Positions 1-5,482 of a stretch of DNA of 8,412 bases are shown piece after piece (the first letter of the stretch is position 1; each line of letters starts with the position of its first letter). The stretch is from an uncultured Myxococcales bacterium (GTDB lineage: Bacteria; Myxococcota_A; UBA9042), in the NCBI GenBank assembly GCA_937915965.1, contig CALGHC010000181.1, positions 1-8,412 of the forward strand, written 5' to 3'. The notes beneath the pieces are model-generated. The model did no database searches. It was not told where the DNA came from and saw only the letters and a list, made by a program, of their open reading frames with translations. Made by a program: the position numbers and the translations under genes.

Positions 1-31
1 CATGACGGAAAGCATGACGGAAAGCATGACG
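1..31. repeat. 12-bp tandem repeat (about 2.6 copies) at the window edge
   Basis: The unit CATGACGGAAAG occurs at 1-12 and 13-24 without change, and its first seven bases recur at 25-31. Because CATG is self-complementary, each copy gives an ATG on both strands. The plus strand reads M-T-E-S-M-T-E-S-M-T and the minus strand reads M-L-S-V-M-L-S-V-M, both open to the window edge. A minus-strand gene downstream of lipB could start at any of the three ATGs (27, 15 or 3), but no clear Shine-Dalgarno sequence precedes them and the window ends too soon to tell. Confidence 0.85.
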
Positions 32-59
32 ACAGAAGCCGAGGCGCGGACGCCGCCGG

Positions 60-797
60 TCAGGCGAGCTCGCCGTCGACACCGAGAGTCAGACGCGCCG
101 CGAGCTCGTCGAGAAGGCGGGCCTCGACCGTCTCAAGGGGAGGTCGAGGCAGACCGAGTTCATCGAGCTCGCGCCACAGACTCGTCATCTCCACGCCGTC
201 GAGCCCACAGGGCGTGATCAGGTCGAAGCCAGCGAGGTGGGGACAGACGTTCAAGGCGATACCGTGGGTGGTCCAGCCGGACTGGATCGCTACACCCAGG
301 CTAGCGATCTTTCGCCTCTCATCGAGCCACAGACCGGCGAATCCGGGCCGCCCGCGCGTCGCCAGCCCGAAGGCCGTGCAGGTGGCCTCCATCGCGCGTT
401 CGAGAGCCCGGGCATAGGCCGGCAAATCGCCCAAGGGAGGCCTGCCGAGCGGGCGAGCGAGTCGAGTCAAACGCAGAACCGGGTAGACGACGAGTTGACC
501 GGGCGCGTGCCAGGTCACTGATCCGCCGCGCGGCACCTCGTGGACGTCCACATGCAGCGGCGGGCGCCCCGGCAGGTCAAGACTGCGGGCGTGAATCATG
601 CCGTGGGCGCCGCGACGCCCCACGGTGATGGTCGGCGGGTGCTGGACGCTGATGAGTACATCGCCGGCGTCGGGATGGCGCGCGGCCAGGGAAGCCATGC
701 AAGCGAGCGCTTCACGATAGTCGCATAGCCGCTGACCGTCGCGATGAAGTTGACCCGGTCGCAGCACGACGAAGTGCCCAGCCCGCTGCTCAGTCAC
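60..797 (-). CDS. lipB: Octanoyltransferase LipB (lipoyl(octanoyl) transferase)
   Basis: LipB moves the octanoyl group from octanoyl-ACP to a lysine on lipoyl domains of enzymes such as pyruvate dehydrogenase, the first step of de novo lipoate synthesis in the cytoplasm. With the start chosen here the protein has 245 residues, normal for the family. Visible motifs are QHPPTITVGRR (about 52-62), the RGG loop (90-92) followed by VTWHAPGQ (family usual HGPGQ, so one Gly is Ala), the KIASLG loop with the expected catalytic Lys163, and TPCGLDGVEMTSL with the expected catalytic Cys197. The Lys-Cys distance of 34 matches E. coli K135/C169. The GTG at 797 was chosen because it overlaps the upstream stop by 8 bases, has a weak CAGG six bases upstream, and gives a normal length. 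A GTG at 815 is possible; the open frame reaches 899, but those extra residues are Cys/Arg-rich and look non-coding. lipA is not in view. Confidence 0.95.
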   Translation of the reverse strand: MTEQRAGHFVVLRPGQLHRDGQRLCDYREALACMASLAARHPDAGDVLISVQHPPTITVGRRGAHGMIHARSLDLPGRPPLHVDVHEVPRGGSVTWHAPGQLVVYPVLRLTRLARPLGRPPLGDLPAYARALERAMEATCTAFGLATRGRPGFAGLWLDERRKIASLGVAIQSGWTTHGIALNVCPHLAGFDLITPCGLDGVEMTSLWRELDELGLPRPPLETVEARLLDELAARLTLGVDGELA

Positions 798-2382
798 CGG
801 GAACCTGTAGGTCACCCGCCGGTGGCACCCGGAAGAGACCGCTCTGGCGCATCTGGCGCAGCGGCAGCAGCCGTGGCGCGGCCGGCGCCGCAGGGGCATC
901 TGTCAGCACATCCTCGCGTCCGGCGAGCTCAAGCACCCGACGCATGACGCGCACCCGAGCGGCGCGAATCTGGCGCTGCTTGTAGTCCGCATAGGCCGCC
1001 CGTCCCACAGTCGCTTCTTCGTAGCTGGCGATGTCCATGACCTGCACTTCGTAGGGGAAGAAGAACTGAATCTCTTCCTCCACACCGACCGGGTCGAGAG
1101 CGGCGAGCAGCTCTGCCAGCGCGTCACCAGCGAGGGTCCGGTGGGCGATCTCCCGCGCGCGGTCGAGGCGCTCGTGCAACGGATTGCGGAAGCGGATCAT
1201 CTGCCGACAGGTGAACTGGATGGAGTTGTAGCGGGGCGACGAGTAGGGGTTCCAATCGAGCTGCGGCTTGGTCGACGGCCGGTGGTTGAACGACTCGATC
1301 GCGGCGACCGCCTGCAGCTCACTCAACTCGCCCGCCACGAACGACTCGAGGACGCCCTGCACGGTTCTGGTGTATTCGTCGAACTCGATCAGGGTGTTGC
1401 GGGAGCGGGTCGGCTTGATGTTCGGGTACATGATCGTGTGCGTCTCGCGCAACGCGCGCACCGCGAAGAGCGCGTCGATCGGCCGAGCGACGATAATGCG
1501 TACGCCAATGTGGTCGAAGAGGTCGTAGGCGACGTTCTCTTCTTTTTGCAACAGCTTGAGAACGACTGAACGCAGCGGCTTGGTCTCTTTGACCACGAAT
1601 CGAACCAGCGGCACGTCGTAGGAGCGGCCACGCAGCACGAGGCTGCCATCGGCGCGGGTATCAACCTGCTCGACGAAACGACTCAGGATCGCTTCGCGAA
1701 TCTGCGGGTAGAACGCATTCTGGAAGTAGTTGTCAGCGTGGGCGACCGTGTGCATGACGCGCAACACCGTGCAAGCCCAAGCCCCGCGCAGCGCGTCGGT
1801 CGGAGTCGAGACGTCGCGCTGCGCTGCGAGCATGAGCAGGTCGATAATCGGCAGCTCGTCGAGGCTGGACGGCAGCTGCAGGTCGCCGATGCCTGGCATC
1901 AGCACGCCGCGCAGAAAGCCGAACGCCTCGGAGCGAACGCGCTCCAGATCCTTGGAGTGCACTGGGTTGGCCAGATCGTAGCCATAGCGAGCCAGGAAGC
2001 GAGCTGCTTCATCGCGGTTTGTGAGTCGCAGCGCGGCAAGGTCAAGGGCCGACTTGCCGCTGACAATGGTCTGCATCGTGTCGGACGCAAATAGATAGCG
2101 TCGCAGCGAAGGCGGCAGAGATTTGGGCTGTGACCGGGGCACGGGCTCGGTCTCCTGCGTGGCGGCCGGGGGGAGGCCTGTGGCGCCTCTATTCGACGTG
2201 GACGGCGCGCGAGCTGGCCAGCACTCGGGTGCCCGCGTGTGGCCAGATTGGCCCTGGGCGCCACTCAAGCCGTTGTCGACAACGGCCGCGCTCTCGTCGT
2301 ACGTCGTGCTGTCCGCCGGGGCACTTGGTGCCCGCTCATACACCAGTTCGCGGTATTTGTCTCGCGCGATGTCGCGGCTCAT
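790..2382 (-). CDS. Uncharacterised protein with a divergent RelA/SpoT-like synthetase fold (resembles TIGR04552/TIGR04562 families)
   Basis: The product has 530 residues. Residues 1-87 are Pro/Ser/Ala-rich and probably disordered. A helical region (about 103-190, with SGKSALDLAALRL) resembles hypothetical families I recall as TIGR04552/TIGR04562, known mainly from Myxococcota; the name is from memory. Residues 263-468 carry a RelA/SpoT-type pattern: T267-K268, S272 and K276 with the spacing of the R-x-K-x-x-x-S-x-x-x-K motif; D290 in DHIGVRIIV; Y385 in YNSIQF; E445 in YEVQV; and YADYK ending at 468. The motif Arg is Glu266 and the usual His is Gln389, so activity may be lost or changed. Insertions lie between D290 and Y385 and between Y385 and E445. 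The ATG at 2382 follows GGGGGAG with a short spacer. The frame is open to 2508, but the extra 42 residues are Cys/Trp/Arg-rich and cross a REP-like motif, so they are left out. The end overlaps lipB. The gene is real; its function is inferred. Confidence 0.85.
   Translation of the reverse strand: MSRDIARDKYRELVYERAPSAPADSTTYDESAAVVDNGLSGAQGQSGHTRAPECWPARAPSTSNRGATGLPPAATQETEPVPRSQPKSLPPSLRRYLFASDTMQTIVSGKSALDLAALRLTNRDEAARFLARYGYDLANPVHSKDLERVRSEAFGFLRGVLMPGIGDLQLPSSLDELPIIDLLMLAAQRDVSTPTDALRGAWACTVLRVMHTVAHADNYFQNAFYPQIREAILSRFVEQVDTRADGSLVLRGRSYDVPLVRFVVKETKPLRSVVLKLLQKEENVAYDLFDHIGVRIIVARPIDALFAVRALRETHTIMYPNIKPTRSRNTLIEFDEYTRTVQGVLESFVAGELSELQAVAAIESFNHRPSTKPQLDWNPYSSPRYNSIQFTCRQMIRFRNPLHERLDRAREIAHRTLAGDALAELLAALDPVGVEEEIQFFFPYEVQVMDIASYEEATVGRAAYADYKQRQIRAARVRVMRRVLELAGREDVLTDAPAAPAAPRLLPLRQMRQSGLFRVPPAGDLQVPGD
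2269..2286. repeat. 18-bp perfect palindrome inside the 5' coding region
   Basis: GCCGTTGTCGACAACGGC equals its own reverse complement over all 18 bases. It lies about 100 bases inside the RelA/SpoT-like gene and encodes A-V-V-D-N-G in its low-complexity N-terminal part. It has the form of a dimeric regulator operator but could be chance. It would gain meaning if translation really starts downstream of it. Confidence 0.6.
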
Positions 2383-2385
2383 TGG

Positions 2386-2392
2386 CTCCCCC
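2386..2392 (-). promoter_or_regulatory. Ribosome binding site deciding the start of the RelA/SpoT-like gene
   Basis: On the minus strand GGGGGAG is followed by CCA and the ATG at 2382. The spacer is shorter than usual (three bases after GGAG). It supports this ATG over the upstream ATG at 2508, but only moderately. Confidence 0.5.
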
Positions 2393-2414
2393 GGGGTGGC
2401 GTCGGGCTGCTGCC

Positions 2415-2444
2415 AGGTCAGACCGGGGACGGGGTCAGGCTGGC
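2415..2444. repeat. REP-like GGTCAGACC / GGGGTCAGG motif
   Basis: The segment has GGTCAGACC (an imperfect palindrome, GGTC-A-GACC, 2417-2425), then GGGGAC, then GGGGTCAGGCT (2431-2441). Combinations of GGGGTCAG and CCCC blocks like this resemble repetitive extragenic palindromes mobilised by REP-associated tyrosine transposases in many bacteria; this is a resemblance from memory. No transposase gene is in the window. The motif sits just upstream of the chosen start of the RelA/SpoT-like gene. Confidence 0.4.
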
Positions 2445-2556
2445 CGGGCGACCCAGGACCGCAGCGGGCGTCTCGTCGGCGGCACAACCACCCACATCCC
2501 ACTCGCATTCCCTTCGTTGTCGAGACCCCGCAGGAAGATCGACGGCGCCGCGGCGG

Positions 2557-2660
2557 CGCAGCCGGGTGCGCTTCTGTTGCAGCGCAGCCGAGTGCGCCTC
2601 TGTCGCGGCGCAGCCGAGTGCGCCTCTGTCGCAGCGCAGCCGAGTAGGCTCTCGTCGTGG
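2557..2660. repeat. Intergenic tandem array of four 26-bp units with hairpins
   Basis: Four contiguous 26-base units run 2557-2582, 2583-2608, 2609-2634 and 2635-2660. Units 2 and 3 differ at one position near the end (CGCGG versus CGCAG). Unit 1 has a few transitions. Unit 4 matches over its first 12 bases (CGCAGCCGAGTA breaks at the last) and then diverges. In units 1-3 a GCGCA arm, starting one base before the unit, pairs perfectly with TGCGC across a six-base loop (GCCGRG). A period of 26 is not a multiple of three, so this is not a coding repeat. It begins two bases beyond the yqgE stop. There is no T-run, so it does not look like a classical terminator. Confidence 0.9.
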
Positions 2661-2661
2661 G

Positions 2662-3276
2662 CTAGGCTTGAGCGGCATCGCCCGACGCGACGTACGCTGG
2701 ATCGACGCCAATCGATCGCAGCGCGGCCTCCCACAGGTCGCCAGCCTGCTCGCTAAACAGCAGCGAGTCCTCGGTGTCGGCTGGGATCCAGCTGCCTTGC
2801 TCCAGCTCTGCCTCAATCTGGCCAGGGCCCCAGGAGGCCCGGCCCAGGTACAAGGCCAGAGTACGAGGCCCGCGCCCGTTCGCCACGTCGCGGAGAAGGT
2901 CCATAGACGAAGAGAGGCGGAGCCCCGGCAGCACATCGGTAGCAGGCTCGTAGGGGTCGAGCCCGGGCTCTTCGAGGTAGAGAACGACACCTGTCTCGGG
3001 ATGAACGGGCCCGCCCCACCAGACCGACTCGGTGGCGAGCTCGGCGTCCACGGCGAGACCAGCGCCATCGAGGAGAGTCGCCATGTCGACGGGCGCACGG
3101 CGATTGAGGACGACGCCATACGCCCCCTCCGGTCCGTGTTCGACGAGCATGATCACGGTGCGCGAGAAGAACGGATCCTGCAGCCGCGGCACGGAGATCA
3201 GCATGCCGGGCGCCAGACTCGACGTCGCGACCTGGCAATCTCGAAGGGTCGGGTTGTCTGCCAGTGGATCGGTCAC
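2662..3276 (-). CDS. YqgE/AlgH family protein (UPF0301)
   Basis: A conserved bacterial family whose molecular role is poorly defined. It has been linked by name to alginate regulation (AlgH) in Pseudomonas, while structures of YqgE homologues show no clear enzyme site that I recall. The 204-residue length fits the usual 180-200. The family core starts at about residue 21 with LAPGMLISVPRLQDPFF-RTV, followed by LVEHGPEGAYGVVLNR (about 44-59), WWGGPVHPETGVVLY (86-100), and GRASWGPGQIEAELEQGSWI near 145-164, the equivalent of the G-x-x-G-W-x-x-GQLE-E motif. The GTG at 3276 was chosen because AGGGG lies five bases upstream and it places the core at the right distance from the N-terminus. The frame stays open to 3564 but would run into the RNB gene and add residues unlike the family. 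There is no signal peptide or membrane segment, so it is probably cytoplasmic. Confidence 0.93.
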   Translation of the reverse strand: MTDPLADNPTLRDCQVATSSLAPGMLISVPRLQDPFFSRTVIMLVEHGPEGAYGVVLNRRAPVDMATLLDGAGLAVDAELATESVWWGGPVHPETGVVLYLEEPGLDPYEPATDVLPGLRLSSSMDLLRDVANGRGPRTLALYLGRASWGPGQIEAELEQGSWIPADTEDSLLFSEQAGDLWEAALRSIGVDPAYVASGDAAQA

Positions 3277-3469
3277 GATCGCCCCTGATGTTGCCGCTGC
3301 TGATCGGCCCGTGCTCCCACGAATGGCCTGCCGGCGTGCGCGCTGGGCGGGCGGCGAGCGGGCCAAGTCAAGCATACATGGCGGCTTCGATGATGGGTAG
3401 GCGCGCGTCTCGGTGCGCCCGCCTGCCGCCAGATGAGGCTGCCAGCGCTTGGCATGAGCGAGGGCCGGC
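3277..3469. other. Intergenic region between the RNB gene and yqgE
   Basis: This 193-base gap breaks the tight packing of the upstream genes. It contains two modest inverted repeats: TGCCA/TGGCA around a five-base loop at 3440-3454, just beyond the RNB stop, and GGCGC/GCGCC at 3400-3419. Neither is followed by a T-run on the minus strand. A TTGACT hexamer occurs on the minus strand near 3370, but no -10 partner is visible at the right distance. A yqgE promoter is possible but not shown. Confidence 0.55.
3282..3286 (-). promoter_or_regulatory. Ribosome binding site deciding the yqgE start
   Basis: Minus-strand AGGGG sits five bases (CGATC) before the GTG at 3276. It is one of the best-placed Shine-Dalgarno sequences in the window and marks the real start, about 96 codons inside the longest open frame. 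Confidence 0.75.
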
Positions 3470-5482
3470 TCAGTCCCCCACCTGACGCAGCACAAGCCGT
3501 CGCGCGCCAAGGTCGACGTCGGCTGCCTCGAGCTGCAGCCACTGTCCGGCGACGACCGACGCATCGTCCAGGTCGGCGCGCAACGCCAGGCTGGGCAGAA
3601 TCACCTGCGCGGGAGCGGTGCGCGTGCGTTCCTCGAGGACCTGGGCTTGCAATCGATGATTCGGACCGCGGCGGGCCAGCCATGCCAGCTTGAACGATAA
3701 CGCTGCACGCCGCTGGATCAGTCGTCCCTGGCGCACGCCGTAGCCGCTGCGCGCGACCGCGTCCATCAATGCCGGCGCGTCGTATGGGGCGGGTTGGCCA
3801 CGGAGCGCGGCGAGGATCTGCCGGTGGCTGAGCAGGTCGACATAGCGCCGCAGGGGAGACGTCACCTGCAGGTAGTCGTCCACAGCCATGGAAGCGTGGC
3901 GCCCCCCGTCGACGCTAGCGTGCGCCGGCCGCAGGGTGCACAGCACCTGATGAGCATCATAGGGGTCCGTGTAGAGTCCCGGCGGAAGCGGCGCCTCGCC
4001 CGCTGAGTCTTGTACGCGATAGGGCGCGGCAACCCGCTGCAGTCGCAGGAATCGTCCTGCGGCCAGGCCTGCGAGGATCATCGCCTCAGTGACCAACCGG
4101 CGGGCGGGGCTCGCCTGGCTGGACTCCCGAACAACGATCTCGCCATGGCGCGGCGCGAAGACATCCACCGCCGGTGGGTAGAGCAGCCAGGCGCCCTGGC
4201 GAATTCGCCACGACTCGGAGCGCGAAGCGGCCAGCGCAAGGAGGTCGGCGAGCGCTGGCTGGACTGGACCACAGGCCGAGCCAGTCGCCAGGGCGACATC
4301 CACCTGCTCGTAGGTCCAGGCGGCAGAGACCCGGATCCAGGCCTCTTCGACCGAGCTCGACGTGGGCCGGCCGTCGCTATCGAGCACGACGCGAAAGACC
4401 AGCGCAGGCCGCGAGGCCCCCACAGACAGCGACCCGCTCTCTTGAGACAGCGATGGCGGCAGCATCGGCTCGGTGTGGCGCGGATGGTAGAACGCCGCTC
4501 CCCTCTCGAGAGCTTCGCGATCGAGCGCGTCGCCGGCAGCGAACCAGCACGATGGGCTGGCGATCGCAATGTGCAGCACGACGTCGGTGCCCCGCTGCTC
4601 GGCCCAGACGGCATCGTCGACCTCGTGCGCGCCCGGGCCGTCGATCGTGACCCAGGGAATCGCAGACGACACGACAGACGCAGGAACGTCGGGCTGGTCG
4701 CGCAACGCGGCGAGTCCGTCCTCCCGCCATCGCCGCGCCCGGCTCAAGCGCATCGCTTCGGGATCGTCGAGCTCGTCCCATTCGCCAGTGGCGCGCAGCG
4801 TAGCCTGGGCGCAGCCCGCGAGGAGGGGGTCCGCGCTGGCGCCATCCGAGGCGGCGGCGGCCGGCAACAGCGCTCGCTGCAGGGCGGCGTCGACCGCATT
4901 CGATGCAACTGCGACTTGTTCGAGGCGCGCGACCACATCGGCGTCGAGGCCGGCCTGCGGTCGCTCTCGAGCCGAGTCGATCGCTGCCCGCAACAGCAGC
5001 GACTCCGCCATGACGGCCTGGTCGCGTGCGCGCTCCGTGCGCGTCTGGTCGCGCTCCGAGGCGGTGCGCCGCAACACGGGGCCCGCGCGGAGCTGAAAAG
5101 GGTCGTCGGTGAGGAAGATCGCGAGGGCCACTCGGTCGCGAGCAGCCACCTCCACCCGAGCGCTGGCGGGGCCAGCAAGTAGCTCGGTGAGCGATGAAAG
5201 GTGCAAGAAGCGCTCTTTGATCAGCGGCCAGGCGGCGTCCAGGTCGTCGTCAAACGCGACCTGCGCTTGCCGCCCCTGCGCTTGCGCTTCGGCGAGATCG
5301 GCGCAGGTCAGGCCCAGAACTGCGACGACATCTCGCCTCGCCAGCCGCAAGACCGTCGGGCCAGGGTCGCCGTCGAGACGGGCCACCTCGACCTGCAGCC
5401 CGGCTGGCAGTTCGGCCAACAGCCGGCCAATGACAGGTCGGCCGGCGAGGCGCAGCAGGACGATGGGGAAGCTGGGGCTCAA
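3470..5482 (-). CDS. RNB-domain exoribonuclease (RNase II/R family, cyanobacterial/plastid RNR1-like layout)
   Basis: Predicted 3'-to-5' exoribonuclease that degrades RNA to nucleotides. The 670 residues divide into an N-terminal beta-rich SH3-like part (about 5-58), a helical region with probable winged helix (60-165, including LDAAWPLI and FLTDDPF), the RNB domain (about 275-560) and a short beta-rich S1-like end (608-668). The RNB signature is WVTIDGPGAHEVDDAVW: Asp281, Asp289 and Asp290 match three of the four metal-binding Asp of E. coli RNase II (D201, D209, D210), while the second (D207) is Glu287, a substitution I believe occurs in other family members. EPMLPPSLS-ESGSLS (338-353) and SPLRRYVDLLSHRQ (542-555), with the RNA-phosphate-binding Arg, are also present. 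The N-terminal layout is not that of classical RNase II or RNase R (no paired cold-shock domains). The TTG start at 5482 overlaps the recD2 stop as TTGA; only weak AGAG lies upstream, so translational coupling is likely. Confidence 0.92.
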   Translation of the reverse strand: MSPSFPIVLLRLAGRPVIGRLLAELPAGLQVEVARLDGDPGPTVLRLARRDVVAVLGLTCADLAEAQAQGRQAQVAFDDDLDAAWPLIKERFLHLSSLTELLAGPASARVEVAARDRVALAIFLTDDPFQLRAGPVLRRTASERDQTRTERARDQAVMAESLLLRAAIDSARERPQAGLDADVVARLEQVAVASNAVDAALQRALLPAAAASDGASADPLLAGCAQATLRATGEWDELDDPEAMRLSRARRWREDGLAALRDQPDVPASVVSSAIPWVTIDGPGAHEVDDAVWAEQRGTDVVLHIAIASPSCWFAAGDALDREALERGAAFYHPRHTEPMLPPSLSQESGSLSVGASRPALVFRVVLDSDGRPTSSSVEEAWIRVSAAWTYEQVDVALATGSACGPVQPALADLLALAASRSESWRIRQGAWLLYPPAVDVFAPRHGEIVVRESSQASPARRLVTEAMILAGLAAGRFLRLQRVAAPYRVQDSAGEAPLPPGLYTDPYDAHQVLCTLRPAHASVDGGRHASMAVDDYLQVTSPLRRYVDLLSHRQILAALRGQPAPYDAPALMDAVARSGYGVRQGRLIQRRAALSFKLAWLARRGPNHRLQAQVLEERTRTAPAQVILPSLALRADLDDASVVAGQWLQLEAADVDLGARRLVLRQVGD

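Larger units (their letters stand above)
2383..2661. other. Intergenic region between yqgE and the RelA/SpoT-like gene
   Basis: This 279-base stretch is the largest non-coding region in the window. On the yqgE side it holds the 26-bp tandem array, and on the other side the REP-like motif. Between them (about 2445-2556) is GC-rich sequence in which I see no convincing sigma-70 promoter, terminator or small gene. A promoter for the RelA/SpoT-like gene and lipB could lie here, but none can be pointed to. Confidence 0.7.

Noticed and set aside
2..217. Plus-strand frame starting M-T-E-S-M-T-E-S
   Set aside because: After about 17 residues it becomes an Arg-rich antisense reading of the lipB 3' end, so a real gene on this strand is unlikely.
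2383..2508. 42-residue N-terminal extension of the RelA/SpoT-like protein from the ATG at 2508
   Set aside because: The extra residues are Cys/Trp/Arg-rich and translate through the REP-like motif. The ATG at 2382 starts more protein-like sequence.
2557..2660. Tandem array as a CRISPR
   Set aside because: The 26-bp units are contiguous with no unique spacers, and no cas gene is present.
2239..3288. 349-codon open frame on the plus strand
   Set aside because: It runs antisense to yqgE and the repeat region, is rich in Arg/Gly/Ala as expected of a high-GC shadow frame, and has no recognisable motif.
3400..3454. Hairpins after the RNB stop as a Rho-independent terminator
   Set aside because: The stems are only about five base pairs and no T-run follows on the minus strand.
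3277..3564. 96-residue N-terminal extension of YqgE
   Set aside because: It would overlap the RNB gene by about 95 bases, looks non-coding, and the GTG at 3276 has a well-placed AGGGG.
4010..5182. 390-codon open frame on the plus strand
   Set aside because: It lies wholly antisense to the RNB gene, whose motifs are intact. Its composition (Arg, Gly, Ala, Gln) is that of a mirrored frame.
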